Below, piece after piece: positions 27,936 to 37,516 of a stretch of 64,000 nt of DNA. This DNA is from DASTCZ01 sp035308165. Its GTDB lineage: Bacteria > Acidobacteriota > Terriglobia > Acidiferrales > UBA7541. The position numbers were made by a program, and so were the translations under genes. Every line of letters begins with the position of its first letter. Position 1 is the first letter of the stretch. Location of the stretch: NCBI GenBank assembly GCA_035308165.1, contig DATGHC010000080.1:1-64000 (forward strand). The letters run 5' to 3'. Under the pieces are notes generated by a model. That model had not been told where the DNA came from and made no database searches. It saw nothing but the letters and a program-made list of their open reading frames with translations.

Positions 27936-30557
27936 TTACTCGTAGCGCAGCGCGATCAATGGGTCCACGCGCGTAGCGCGGATGGCGGGAATTGCGCAGG
28001 CGACCATCGCCACTAACACGAGAATCCCCGCCACGGCTGCGAAGGTGACCGGGTCGTTCGCGTTGACTTCAAAGAGCAACGACGACAACAAGCGGGTGAG
28101 GGCAAATGCCGCCGCAAGTCCGATGGCTACGCCCAGAAGCGACAATCTCGCCCCCTGTCCCAGCACCATTCGCAACACATCACTTCGCTGCGCGCCAATC
28201 GCCACGCGAATTCCAATCTCATGCGTTCGCAAAGCGACGCTGTAGGCGATCACACCGTAAATCCCAATGGTCGCCAGCACCAGTGCAAGCGCGCTGAATA
28301 GTTCAAGCAGAACCAGAGTGGCATGTCGTGTGGAAACGGAATCATTCACAAGCTCGGTCATTGTCTCCACTTGAAACACTGGCTGGTCTTTATCCACCGT
28401 CGTTATGGCCGCCTTAATGGAGGAAATCAGGCCGGCCGGATCAATCGCCGAACGCACCAGAAGCGTCATATCGTTGTGTGTTTGCTGACGGTAGGGCAAA
28501 TAAATCTCAATCTTCATTGGATTTTCGAGCCCATAGAGTTTCGTGTCTCCCACCACCCCAACGATGGTGATCCATTTCGTGTTTGGCCCGGGATGCCCCC
28601 CGAACGCGAACCTTTTTCCAATAGGATCTTCATTTGACCAATATCGGCGCGCAAGCGTCGAGTTGATGAGTCCTACCAGGGGAGCAGTTTCATTGTCTTG
28701 ATCGGTGAAAGTGCGGCCGTGCAGCAAAGGTATGCCAAGTGCGTGGAGGTAACCGGGGCTGATGGCGTGATAGTCGGGATGCGGATTCCGCTCGTTTCCT
28801 GAAAACGCGCGCCCGTCAATGGAAATGTCGGCTCGGGAATGGTTATTCGCGAAGGGCACGACGGTTCCAACCGCAGTCGTTTCCACACCGGGAAGGGCGC
28901 TCACACGTTCCAGAACCTGCTGCCAAAAATTCAAGGCGGCGCCTGCCTTGGAATATTGCGTCGAGCGCAGATCCATTTCCATCGTAAGCACCCGGTCGGC
29001 GCGAAACCCGGAGTCCACCGAAAACAAGCGATACAAACTCTTCATCATCAGACCAGCACCGGCCAATAGGACCAGAGCAAGCGCGGTCTCCGCAACGGCC
29101 AGCGCGCCGCGCATGCGGTGCTGCCGGGCTCCTGGCGTTGAACTTCTGCCGCCATCCTTCAGAGCCTCTTGCACGTCCGGCCTGGTAGCCTGCAGTCCTG
29201 GCACCATCCCGAATGCCACGGCCACGAAAATAACCAAGCCTCCCGCAAAAAGCAGCACGCCGGTGTCTATTTTCGGTTCCATCCCCATGAACGCCCCCGA
29301 AGAAACGAGCCGGCCGAATCCGGCTATTCCCCAGATCCCCCAAAGCAAGCCTAGTCCGCCCCCGATTGCGGACACCAATAAACTCTCCGTGAGCATCTGG
29401 CGAAGAATTCGGAAGCGGCTTGCCCCGAATGCCAGCCGCACCGCGATTTCCTTGGTGCGCTCTGCGCTCCGCACAAGATAGAGATTGGCGACATTGGCGC
29501 AGGCAATCAGAAGCACAAACACGACGGCGCCAAACAGAACGAGGATTGCCGGGCGCGAATCGCTCACATAGATGTCGCGAATCGCCGTCAGGCTCACGCC
29601 CTCATTTCCATCTTCCAGTGGGTAATCCTTCGTGAGGCGCGCGGCAATCGTGGCCATTTCCGCGCGCGCGTTCGCGACTGTCGCGCCCGGCGCGAGGCGA
29701 CCGATAACGGCCATGTCACCCCGGCTGCCGCGCTCCATCATGTCGCCCTTGGCCCAAATTCCCATCGGAGTAAGGACTTTGGCGTCTTCGGGAAGGAAAA
29801 ACGACGGCGGCAAGACGCCGACGACCGTAAAGCTTGTTCCATCGAGCAAGATACTGCGGCCAACTACATTTGGATCGCTTCCCAAGTGCGACTGCCACAA
29901 CTCATAGGAGATCAGCGCTACCGGCGCCGTTCCAGTTTTCTCTTCCGACGGCAGAAAATCACGTCCGATAACCGGCCGGACGCCAAGCATGGAAAGAAGA
30001 TTCGGAGAAACCCCATACCCTCCGATAGATTCGGGCTGGGTAACTCCCGACAAATTGAAGCCAATGTTTGTGATCGCTGCCATCTCCTGAAAGGTCTGGC
30101 TCTGTGCGCGCCAATCGAGAAAATCCGGATACGATGGAGAGTGGTCGCCGATTCCGGATGAATTCGCACGCAAGACGATTAACTTTGCAGAGTCCCGGTA
30201 CGGCAAAGGCATCAGAAGCACCGAATTCACCACGCTGAAAATGGCCGTGGTCGCCCCGATGCCCAGCGCGAGTGTGAGCACGCATGCAATCGTAAAGCTC
30301 GGCTTCTTGCGCAACATCCGCAGCGCAAACCGCAGGTCCTGCCACAACGTCTCCATAAACCCGATGCTGTTCATATGAAAGATCTCCTCACGGATTTGCG
30401 TGGTGTTGCCCAGCTTGCGATTGGCGGCGAAGCGGGCTTCGTCGTCGTGCATCCCTTTGTAAATGTTTTGTTCCGCTTCGATTTCCAGGTGCGTGGCAAG
30501 CTCGCGCGCCCGCACCTCATCCCATTTCTTCCGGTTGAAAATGCGCTTCCAGCTCAT
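27936..30557 (-). CDS. ADOP family permease (MacB/FtsX-type), second in operon
   Basis: About 873 residues from the ATG at 30557, 4 bp after the preceding gene. The open frame runs back to 30647 but would overlap that gene by about 85 bp, so I reject it. Architecture as in its neighbours: N-terminal helical segment (RELATHLEIEAEQNIYKGM, MNSIGFMETLWQDLRFALRML), then two MacB-core/FtsX units (LALGIGATTAIFSVVNSVLL; ACANVANLYLVRSAERTKEIAVR; IYGVIAYSVALRTHEIGIR). It ends RVDPLIALRYE, the family's usual last residues. Orphan permease; substrate unknown. Confidence 0.9.
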   Translation of the reverse strand: MSWKRIFNRKKWDEVRARELATHLEIEAEQNIYKGMHDDEARFAANRKLGNTTQIREEIFHMNSIGFMETLWQDLRFALRMLRKKPSFTIACVLTLALGIGATTAIFSVVNSVLLMPLPYRDSAKLIVLRANSSGIGDHSPSYPDFLDWRAQSQTFQEMAAITNIGFNLSGVTQPESIGGYGVSPNLLSMLGVRPVIGRDFLPSEEKTGTAPVALISYELWQSHLGSDPNVVGRSILLDGTSFTVVGVLPPSFFLPEDAKVLTPMGIWAKGDMMERGSRGDMAVIGRLAPGATVANARAEMATIAARLTKDYPLEDGNEGVSLTAIRDIYVSDSRPAILVLFGAVVFVLLIACANVANLYLVRSAERTKEIAVRLAFGASRFRILRQMLTESLLVSAIGGGLGLLWGIWGIAGFGRLVSSGAFMGMEPKIDTGVLLFAGGLVIFVAVAFGMVPGLQATRPDVQEALKDGGRSSTPGARQHRMRGALAVAETALALVLLAGAGLMMKSLYRLFSVDSGFRADRVLTMEMDLRSTQYSKAGAALNFWQQVLERVSALPGVETTAVGTVVPFANNHSRADISIDGRAFSGNERNPHPDYHAISPGYLHALGIPLLHGRTFTDQDNETAPLVGLINSTLARRYWSNEDPIGKRFAFGGHPGPNTKWITIVGVVGDTKLYGLENPMKIEIYLPYRQQTHNDMTLLVRSAIDPAGLISSIKAAITTVDKDQPVFQVETMTELVNDSVSTRHATLVLLELFSALALVLATIGIYGVIAYSVALRTHEIGIRVAIGAQRSDVLRMVLGQGARLSLLGVAIGLAAAFALTRLLSSLLFEVNANDPVTFAAVAGILVLVAMVACAIPAIRATRVDPLIALRYE

Positions 30558-30561
30558 GGTC

Positions 30562-33201
30562 TCACTCGTACCGCAGGGCAAACATGGGGTCCACGCGTGT
30601 CGCACGGCGCGCCGGAATCCAGCACGCCGCGACCCCCACGGCCGCAAGAATGATTGGGGCGCCGATAAAAGTAAGGGGATCCAGCGGCGCCACGCCGAAG
30701 AGTAAATGGCTGACCACCCGAGTCAGTCCAATCGCAAAAATAAGGCCGACCGCAATTCCAGCGGCCATCAACTTTAATCCCTCGCCGAACACCATTCGCA
30801 TCACATTTCCCGATTGCGCGCCCAGCGCCATGCGGATCCCGATTTCCTGCGTGCGCTGCGTAACCGCAAAGGAAAGCACCGCGTAAATTCCCATCGCCGC
30901 GAGCACCAATGCCAATCCCGCAAAAACTCCGAAAAGGTTGGCCTGCGTACGGCGCGGCGCGAGTTCATCATCCAAGAGGTCGGAGAGAGGGAAGCCCCCG
31001 GCGACCGGCTGTTCCTTGTCCACCGCCCAGACTTGCTCGCGAATAGGCTGGACCAACCCAGAGGAATCGCCCGCGGTTTTTACGATCAGGTAACTTGGGT
31101 CGTATCCTGACCCTATCTGCTGAGAATATGGGAAGTAGATTTCAGGCCGGGGAGGTCTCGCCAGCCCGGACTGGTGCATGTCTCCTGCGATGCCAACAAT
31201 AGTGACCCAGGGATTTTTGCTTGTCGCGGTTCCCAGCTTGAAACGCAAACCCAGCGGATTTTTCCCCGGCCAGATCTGGTTGGCCGCCGTCTGATTGACG
31301 ATGGCCACGAGCGTTGCCTGGGCATTGTCCCGCTCATCCAACCAGCGCCCCTGTTTCAATGGCACGCTTAAGGTCTGAAGATACTTGTCATTCACCAATC
31401 GAACGTTGGAGATTTTTACGATCGCGGCTTGTCCCGGCGGTGGCGGCGTTTGCCCTTCAAGAAAGACACCGGTCGCGCCGCCAAAATTCGTTAGCGGAAC
31501 CCAGGAGGCGCATCCTACCGAAACTACCCCAGGCAACGATTGAATCCGCGCCAGCACTTGATCGAAGAATGCCGAACTCTTTGTTTGATCAGCGTAGCGC
31601 GGGCGGGGCAGTGGTGTGCGGAACACAATAATGTTGTCTGCGCGGAACCCTGCGTCTTGTCCGCGGAGCGCCAGGAAACTTCGAATCATCAGCCCCGCCC
31701 CCGCGAACAGGATGATCGCCAGCGCAAATTCAAGCGCGACCAGAATATCGCGCGTCCGGCTGCTGCCGATTCCCAGTGAGCCTCGCCCCGTGCCAGCTTT
31801 CAGCGTCTTGTTAAGATCTAGGCGCGAAACTCGCAATGCAGGCACGATCCCGAAAAGAATTGCTGTCGCAAGTGAGACTCCCAGTGCGAACGCCAGCACG
31901 CCCCCACTGATCTCAGGGATGGTTGCGTCCGGAAGGACATTCGGAACGAGTTCGGTGAGCAACCCAACACTCCAGACAGAAAGCACCAACCCAATCCCGC
32001 CCGCCACTCCCGAAAGCAAAATACTCTCTGTAAGCACCTGGCGGATGATTCGCCAGCGTCCCGCGCCCAAAGTCATGCGCAAGGCCATTTCACGTTGGCG
32101 TCCCGAGGCGCGCGCCAACAAAAGATTGGCGACATTGGCGCAGGCAATCAAAAGCACAAATGCCACCGCTCCAAGCAACGCATAAATCGCTTCACGAAGT
32201 TTGCCCACCAGAAAGTCGCGCAACGGCATTGCGAATGCGCCCACGTGTTCGTTTGACTCGGGCATTTGCTTGGAAAGTTGCGCCGCAATGGTTTCCAGAT
32301 TGGCGGTCGCTTCGCCCGCCGTGACTCCCGGTTTCAGCCGCGCAACCACCTGCAAATAATGGCTGTCGTGATTTATCTTAGTTTTCTCGGACATGCCCAT
32401 CGGAACCCAGACGTCCACGTCGCTTTCAGCAAACTTGAATCCTCGTGGCATTACGCCAATAACGGTGTAATTCCGGTCGCTCAGAAGGATTTGCCTTCCA
32501 ATGACTTTTGGATCACCACCAAAGCGGCGCAGCCAAAGCCCATACGTCACGATGGCCACTCGATTTACGTCTGGATGATCCTCCGCTTCCTGGAAGTCGC
32601 GGCCGAGAAATGGGCTTACGCCCAATACGGAAAAGAAATTTGCGGTTACCGGGTTGCCCACAATCTGTTCAGGGGGGCCGTCGCCGGTCAGATTGAACGA
32701 AGCGCCGGACATCGCGGCCATATCTTCAAAAACGTGATTCTGGGTTTTCCAAGAAATGAAATTGCCGGGCGCGGGCGTATCTTTCTGAAATCCGTAATAC
32801 GAGGCATCCTCCCAAACCATCACCAGCCGATCGGCGTTTTTGTAGGGAAGGGCGCGCAGCAAAACAGCATTCGCCAGACTGAAAATGGAAGTGGTTGCCG
32901 CAATTCCAGTGGCCAGCACCGCGATTGCAAATATCGTGAAGCCTGGTTTGGAGGCGAAGGTACGCACGCCGTATTTCACATCCTGCCACACCGTCTCCAG
33001 GAATCCGATGCTATTCATGCGATAAATCTCCTCGCGAATTTGCAATGTGTTGCCGAGCTTCCGGTTCGCCGCAAAACGGGCTTCTTCCTCGCGCATGCCT
33101 CTGGAAATGTTCTGATCCGCATCAATCTCCAGATGCGATTGCAATTCATTGGCACGCTCTCTGTCCCAGTTGCCGCGCCGAATGATTCGTTTCCAGCTCA
33201 T
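30562..33201 (-). CDS. ADOP family permease (MacB/FtsX-type), first in operon
   Basis: 879 residues. It starts 3 bp after the padR stop codon, so it is surely co-transcribed with padR. N-terminal segment NELQSHLEIDADQNISRGM and MNSIGFLETVWQDVKYGVR, then duplicated MacB-core/FtsX units (AIAVLATGIAATTSIFSLAN; ACANVANLLLARASGRQREMALR; IYAVLSFAVTQRTQEIGIR). It ends RVDPMFALRYE. It is clearly paralogous to the two genes downstream; the three differ mainly in the periplasmic cores, suggesting different ligands. No ATPase partner nearby. Confidence 0.9.
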   Translation of the reverse strand: MSWKRIIRRGNWDRERANELQSHLEIDADQNISRGMREEEARFAANRKLGNTLQIREEIYRMNSIGFLETVWQDVKYGVRTFASKPGFTIFAIAVLATGIAATTSIFSLANAVLLRALPYKNADRLVMVWEDASYYGFQKDTPAPGNFISWKTQNHVFEDMAAMSGASFNLTGDGPPEQIVGNPVTANFFSVLGVSPFLGRDFQEAEDHPDVNRVAIVTYGLWLRRFGGDPKVIGRQILLSDRNYTVIGVMPRGFKFAESDVDVWVPMGMSEKTKINHDSHYLQVVARLKPGVTAGEATANLETIAAQLSKQMPESNEHVGAFAMPLRDFLVGKLREAIYALLGAVAFVLLIACANVANLLLARASGRQREMALRMTLGAGRWRIIRQVLTESILLSGVAGGIGLVLSVWSVGLLTELVPNVLPDATIPEISGGVLAFALGVSLATAILFGIVPALRVSRLDLNKTLKAGTGRGSLGIGSSRTRDILVALEFALAIILFAGAGLMIRSFLALRGQDAGFRADNIIVFRTPLPRPRYADQTKSSAFFDQVLARIQSLPGVVSVGCASWVPLTNFGGATGVFLEGQTPPPPGQAAIVKISNVRLVNDKYLQTLSVPLKQGRWLDERDNAQATLVAIVNQTAANQIWPGKNPLGLRFKLGTATSKNPWVTIVGIAGDMHQSGLARPPRPEIYFPYSQQIGSGYDPSYLIVKTAGDSSGLVQPIREQVWAVDKEQPVAGGFPLSDLLDDELAPRRTQANLFGVFAGLALVLAAMGIYAVLSFAVTQRTQEIGIRMALGAQSGNVMRMVFGEGLKLMAAGIAVGLIFAIGLTRVVSHLLFGVAPLDPLTFIGAPIILAAVGVAACWIPARRATRVDPMFALRYE

Positions 33202-33204
33202 GGT

Positions 33205-33558
33205 TTACTCCGAAGCCGGCCTGAGCACGCGGTTGATGGCCTGCACCAATTGGTCCCAGCGGTTGGTCTGATGCGTCAATTGTTTCCGGCCCTTCGGTGT
33301 CAGTCGGTAATAGCGAGCCTTTCGGTTGTTCTCCGAAGTCCCCCAGAAGGATGCGATCCACCCGCGGTCCTCAATCCGGTGTAGTGCGGGATAAAGCGAC
33401 CCGTGCTCGACCTGCAGAACCGCCTCCGACCGCCGTTCAATCGCGTGCGCGATGGTGTGCCCATGTGCCGGTCCAGTGATCAGTGTCTGCAAAATCAGCA
33501 GGTCCAGCGTCCCCTGCAACACTTCGCCCTGCAATGGAGCTGCGCCTCTTTTAGCCAT
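33205..33558 (-). CDS. PadR family transcriptional regulator (acidobacterial, ADOP-linked)
   Basis: 117 residues: a winged helix-turn-helix with the PadR signature (LQGTLDLLILQTLITGPAHG, VEHGSLYPALHRIEDRGWI, SENNRKARYYRLTPKGRKQL). A short C-terminal helix probably drives dimerisation. It matches the small PadR subtype that precedes ADOP permeases in Acidobacteriota. As first gene of the padR-ADOP operon it probably represses its own promoter and thus the three permeases. A candidate operator lies 24 bp upstream. Its ligand is unknown. Confidence 0.9.
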   Translation of the reverse strand: MAKRGAAPLQGEVLQGTLDLLILQTLITGPAHGHTIAHAIERRSEAVLQVEHGSLYPALHRIEDRGWIASFWGTSENNRKARYYRLTPKGRKQLTHQTNRWDQLVQAINRVLRPASE

Positions 33559-33582
33559 GCCGGTCCGTTACCTCCATTTGAT

Positions 33583-33600
33583 TTCCCCTAGGGCATCTAC
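33583..33600 (-). promoter_or_regulatory. Candidate PadR operator half-site (first cluster)
   Basis: On the minus strand this reads GTAGATGCCCTAGGGGAA. It matches 16 of 18 bases with GTAGAAGCCATAGGGGAA upstream of the second padR gene at 63661-63678. It lies 24 bp before this padR start codon. No other sequence conservation between the two upstream regions was obvious, so a shared binding site is the simplest reading. Only one copy is seen here. Confidence 0.5.
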
Positions 33601-33800
33601 CAAGAATGGCCCTCGCCAAAGGTCCATATACCTAAGACGCCCCAAATTCGCATTTGTCACCTACTATCTATGGGAAGATAATCTACTGGAAGGGGCTTCT
33701 GCAGTCCGTTCGCTCGGCTTTCTTTCGGTTTCCCGCTCTCCGGGCGTTACCATACCTTTTCAGCGCACAGAGCGCTGGGATTCAGGGAGAGCAACCGGCT

Positions 33801-34811
33801 ATGGACCTTTTTCAACTGACGCGTGCTTTGGTCGATATCGACTCCACCACGCCATCAGAGGGCCGCGTTGCCGACTTCATCTACAAGCACCTCGCCCCCC
33901 TTGTGGCGCGCCATGACGGGCAACTCGAACGCCAGCCTGTGGAACCCGGCCGCGAGAACATTTTCGCCAGCTTCGGCTCCCCGTTAATCGTTCTCTCCAC
34001 TCACATGGACACAGTGCCGCCCTTTTTTCCGTCACGCGAGAATGAAACGCACATCTGGGGCCGCGGCTCATGTGACGCAAAGGGAATCCTGGCGGCAATG
34101 ATGAAAGCAGCCCAGGCACTGCTGGAAGACGGCACAAGGAATTTCGGGCTGCTATTTGTCGTAGGAGAGGAGCGCAACAGCGCCGGCGCTCTTGCCGCTG
34201 CCAAGGTCCCGAGGGGCACACGTTACATTATCTGCGGGGAGCCTACCGAAAATCGCCTGGCCGTGACCTCAAAAGGGGTTCTCCGTTACGAGATCGTCGC
34301 CCACGGCCGCATGGCCCATTCTGCCTATCCGCAGCTAGGCGAATCCGCCATTGAAAAGCTCCTCGACGTTTTGGAGGAACTTCGGCGAATCCCCATGCCA
34401 AGCGATGACCTCTTGGGTCCTTCCACTCTCAATATCGGCATCCTGGAAGGCGGTCGCGCGCCAAACGTAATTCCGGATTTCGCCCGCGCAGAAATCCTCA
34501 TCCGTTTGGTCGGCGATCCTTCGCTGCTCCGCCAGGCTGTCGATCGCATTTGTGCCGGCCGCGCCGACGCGAAAGAGCTCCTCTGTATTCCTGCAGTGCG
34601 CCTGGCCACACTCAATGGTTACCCTACAACTATCGCGGCCTTCACCACCGACATTCCCGCATTCGGCGACGCCTGGGGCAAGCCATTTCTCATTGGCCCA
34701 GGAAGTATTCACGTTGCGCACACTTCCGAAGAGTGCGTGTTCAAGCAGGATCTGCATGACGCCGTGGAAATTTACGTACGCATGGTTCGTCAGTGTCAGG
34801 CAATGACCTAA
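33801..34811 (+). CDS. M20 family metallopeptidase (ArgE/DapE-like)
   Basis: About 336 residues from the ATG at 33801, with AGGGAGA upstream. The open frame begins at 33654, but the early part is not peptidase-like. Zinc-ligand motifs are in order: LSTHMDTVPPF, GRGSCDAKG, the EE of VGEERNSAG, then CGEPTE and HVAHTSEE near the end. A dimerisation domain lies between about 170 and 270. The enzyme hydrolyses an N-acyl or peptide bond; ArgE, DapE and carboxypeptidase G2 types share this pattern, so the substrate is open. It stands alone, divergent from padR. Confidence 0.88.
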   Translation: MDLFQLTRALVDIDSTTPSEGRVADFIYKHLAPLVARHDGQLERQPVEPGRENIFASFGSPLIVLSTHMDTVPPFFPSRENETHIWGRGSCDAKGILAAMMKAAQALLEDGTRNFGLLFVVGEERNSAGALAAAKVPRGTRYIICGEPTENRLAVTSKGVLRYEIVAHGRMAHSAYPQLGESAIEKLLDVLEELRRIPMPSDDLLGPSTLNIGILEGGRAPNVIPDFARAEILIRLVGDPSLLRQAVDRICAGRADAKELLCIPAVRLATLNGYPTTIAAFTTDIPAFGDAWGKPFLIGPGSIHVAHTSEECVFKQDLHDAVEIYVRMVRQCQAMT

Positions 34812-34957
34812 ATTCCATGCGGTCAATGTGATTGACTTTCTTTGCCTTGTCCTTCCCCCCAGCGAATTCATCTGTGACCGGTCTGTAACAAATCCTCACA
34901 CTCTTTCTTCCGTCATTTCTTGACTCTCATCCGTCCTCCGGTTAGTCTCGCCGATAA

Positions 34958-36115
34958 ATGCGGGTACATCTTCGCAAGATTATTGTCGGAGTTATCGTTC
35001 TTGCCGCGCTCACCGCGGTCGTCTATCGCTCTCGCCACAAGATGCACCTCGCGGATTTCACCTGGCGGAAATTCATTCACGCCGTCGGCCAGGCCAACAT
35101 CACCTACTTGCTTCTCTCCATTTTGGCCATTTATGCCTGCTATGCCATCCGAGCGCTCCGCTGGCAGCGCTTTTCGCGCCATCTTGGTCCTTCCGGTTTT
35201 TGGAACACCTACTCCGCCACCATAATGGGCTTTGCCGCTATTTTTATTCTTGCTCGTCCCGGCGAACCGGTTCGACCCCTCCTGCTGGCGCGAAAGAACC
35301 ACTTTCAAGTTTCCAGCATGTTTGGAATATGGGTTCTCGAGCGCCTGTTTGATTTTGCCTCCGCAGTGATACTTGCATGCCTAAGTGTCTTGGTGTTTTC
35401 AGGAATGCTCATCGATGCCGGAGCCAATTCCGATTGGATTGATAACGCGCGCAAGGGCGCTTGGATCCTTGCGGGATTGCTCCTCGCGCTCACGGCACTG
35501 CTGGTTTATTTCCGGCTGCACGGCGCCGGCGAACTGGATCGCAGACTGGTTGGTTGGCGGGCCAGAGGCGGATGGAGGCGAACCGCGGGGGGGATAATCG
35601 GTGGATTCAGCCAGGGGCTGCAGGCCATCAAAACTGTGCCCGACCTCCTATTTGCCATCTTTTACTCTGCAGCGCATTGGGGACTCGTGGCCCTGATTTA
35701 CCTGTTCGTCTGTCAGGCATTTGGCGACGCCTTCTCTCAGTCAGACATGAACTATCCCGGCGCCATGCTCCTGCTGGCGGTGACACTGGTTGGCTCTACC
35801 CTGCAATTGCCAGGCATCGGCGGCGGCGCCCAAATCGCCACACTTATTGCCCTCACCCAGATCTTTGGAGTAGAACAGGAGCCTGCGACCGCAATCGCTG
35901 TGGCGCTTTGGGTAATCACATTTTCTTCGTGCATACTGATTGGCGTCCCACTTCTCATTCATGAGGGGTTTTCGATGGGCGATCTCCGTAAGTTGGCGCG
36001 TGAAGAATCAAAGGCTGAGCGCGCCGGCACCCACGTCCCGGCAGAGCGAGTCCCACTTGCGGGAGAACACTCCGCAAAGACTCCACTCAAGACATCCAAG
36101 GACACTCCGAAGTGA
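34958..36115 (+). CDS. Lysylphosphatidylglycerol synthase TM-domain (UPF0104) membrane protein
   Basis: 385 residues with about eight hydrophobic segments spread over residues 8-330. It contains the family features RALRWQRFSRHLG, FAAIFILARPGEPVRPLLLA and LPGIGGGAQIA. The family covers the flippase half of MprF and stand-alone homologues linked to lipid or glycolipid movement. The soluble aminoacyl-transferase half of MprF is absent. The last ~40 residues are hydrophilic and low in complexity. The gene overlaps nrdR by 4 bp. Its transported lipid is unknown. Confidence 0.85.
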   Translation: MRVHLRKIIVGVIVLAALTAVVYRSRHKMHLADFTWRKFIHAVGQANITYLLLSILAIYACYAIRALRWQRFSRHLGPSGFWNTYSATIMGFAAIFILARPGEPVRPLLLARKNHFQVSSMFGIWVLERLFDFASAVILACLSVLVFSGMLIDAGANSDWIDNARKGAWILAGLLLALTALLVYFRLHGAGELDRRLVGWRARGGWRRTAGGIIGGFSQGLQAIKTVPDLLFAIFYSAAHWGLVALIYLFVCQAFGDAFSQSDMNYPGAMLLLAVTLVGSTLQLPGIGGGAQIATLIALTQIFGVEQEPATAIAVALWVITFSSCILIGVPLLIHEGFSMGDLRKLAREESKAERAGTHVPAERVPLAGEHSAKTPLKTSKDTPK

Positions 36116-36576
36116 AGTGCCCATTCTGCTCGAACCTCGATGACAAGGTGATCGACTCGCGCGAAGCCCGCACGGGCGACCTCATCCGCCGCCGCCGCGA
36201 ATGTTTGCGCTGCGAGCGCCGCTTCACCACCTACGAGCGTATCGACGAAATCCCCTACATGGTCATTAAGAAGGATGGCAGGCGAGAGCGGTTCGATCGC
36301 CAGAAAGTCCTGCAAGGTCTGTTAAAGGCCTGTGAGAAACGCCCGGTGCCTACAGGAAAGTTGGAAGCGTTGGTTGACGAAGTCGAGCGCGGCGTTCATG
36401 AAGCCAAGGAAAGGGAACTGACCACTACTGAATTGGGCGAAGTGCTCATGTCCCGCCTCAAAAAACTTGATAAGGTCGCCTACGTCCGGTTCGCTTCCGT
36501 GTATCTGGACTTCAAGGATGTAAAGGAATTTATGTCCGAGCTGAAGGGGCTTCTGAAAGACCGCAATCGCAAATAA
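36112..36576 (+). CDS. nrdR: Transcriptional repressor NrdR
   Basis: 154 residues from a GTG that overlaps the previous stop (GTGA). The N-terminal zinc ribbon is CPFC ... CLRCERRFTTYER (residues 3-40), followed by an ATP-cone (about 49-139, starting VIKKDGRRERFDRQKV). NrdR senses dATP/ATP and represses ribonucleotide reductase genes by binding NrdR boxes. Length and sequence are standard for the family. No ribonucleotide reductase gene is in the window, so it acts in trans. Confidence 0.96.
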   Translation: MKCPFCSNLDDKVIDSREARTGDLIRRRRECLRCERRFTTYERIDEIPYMVIKKDGRRERFDRQKVLQGLLKACEKRPVPTGKLEALVDEVERGVHEAKERELTTTELGEVLMSRLKKLDKVAYVRFASVYLDFKDVKEFMSELKGLLKDRNRK

Positions 36577-36583
36577 TTCACTT

Positions 36584-37516
36584 TTACCCCGGCCACACTC
36601 CGGCAACAAATTTCTTCAAGGTTCGGAAGCCCAGTTTTTCATATAACTTCACAGCTCCCACGTTCGATGATGTCACCGTGAGTGAAAGCTCCGTCCCGCG
36701 CATTTTCTTCAATGCGTCCATCGAAGCCAGCATCAGCCGTTTCCCCATCCCGTGTCCCTGGTGGCCGGGCAGCACACAGAGCTGAGTGGTGTGCCCCACT
36801 CCTTTGGCTACCATGGAAGTCAGGACGCAGCCAACCAGGTGATCGCTGGTTTCTTCCCGCAGCACAAAGGATGCCTGCACTTCAAATTGTCCGCATCCCG
36901 GAAGCACCACGATATTCTTCAGAAATTTCATCGCCCCGGTTCTGCTTCGGTATTGGTCATTGATGGCTCCATCAATGTGATTCGCATAGGTCAACTGAAT
37001 CAGGTCGGCGCAGGCTTGCATATGCCGCTCATGCCAGTGCTCAATGCGCAACCCGGGAGTGAAGGCGGGTACCTCGGGGTCAAATCCCGAGAGATCAAAA
37101 AGCATGAATTGCCTGGGGAAGAGGCGGAATCCTTGAGCTGCAAGGACCCCATCCAGAGACGCGCCAAAGGGCATCAACTGCGCTTCGATGCGCGAGACTT
37201 GGGGCGTCCCCTTCAATGTTTCCACAACATCACCCAGTAAACGTCTGCCCACAACCAGTTGCTCAAATCGAGGGGAAACGAACAATCCTCCCAGCATCCC
37301 TTTGTGCTCTTCCACTACGTAAAATCCATAGCCCGTAGGACGCCCATCTTCCATCGCCGCATATCCAGCCAACGACCGTGAGTCCAGGAATTTCTTGATA
37401 AGGTCCAGCGACAGTCGGTAATCCCAGTGCAACTCCTCCTGCCACAGACGTGCCTCCTCGTCCAGGAGGGGGCCCAGTTCGTGTACGTCAAGTTGGCGGA
37501 GATCAACCAGCCGCAT
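36584..37516 (-). CDS. GNAT family N-acetyltransferase with two GNAT-like halves
   Basis: 310 residues. The C-terminal half (about 155-310) has the full acetyl-CoA-binding signature: QLCVLPGHQGHGMGKRLMLAS, then NVGAVKLYEKLGFRTLKKF. The N-terminal half (about 1-150) looks like a second, degenerate GNAT fold (GYGFYVVEEHKGMLGGLFVSP, VGRRLLGDVVETL). Such tandem enzymes act on small molecules or protein N-termini; the substrate here is unknown. Convergent with nrdR and divergent from the Oar-like receptor gene. Confidence 0.82.
   Translation of the reverse strand: MRLVDLRQLDVHELGPLLDEEARLWQEELHWDYRLSLDLIKKFLDSRSLAGYAAMEDGRPTGYGFYVVEEHKGMLGGLFVSPRFEQLVVGRRLLGDVVETLKGTPQVSRIEAQLMPFGASLDGVLAAQGFRLFPRQFMLFDLSGFDPEVPAFTPGLRIEHWHERHMQACADLIQLTYANHIDGAINDQYRSRTGAMKFLKNIVVLPGCGQFEVQASFVLREETSDHLVGCVLTSMVAKGVGHTTQLCVLPGHQGHGMGKRLMLASMDALKKMRGTELSLTVTSSNVGAVKLYEKLGFRTLKKFVAGVWPG

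Noticed and set aside
30558..30647. Upstream start for the second ADOP permease
   Set aside because: It would overlap the preceding permease; the ATG at 30557 matches the conserved MSW start of the paralogues.
25220..33201. Macrolide exporter operon (macB-like)
   Set aside because: The permeases are twice normal length with an acidobacterial N-terminal segment, and there is no ATPase domain or membrane-fusion protein.
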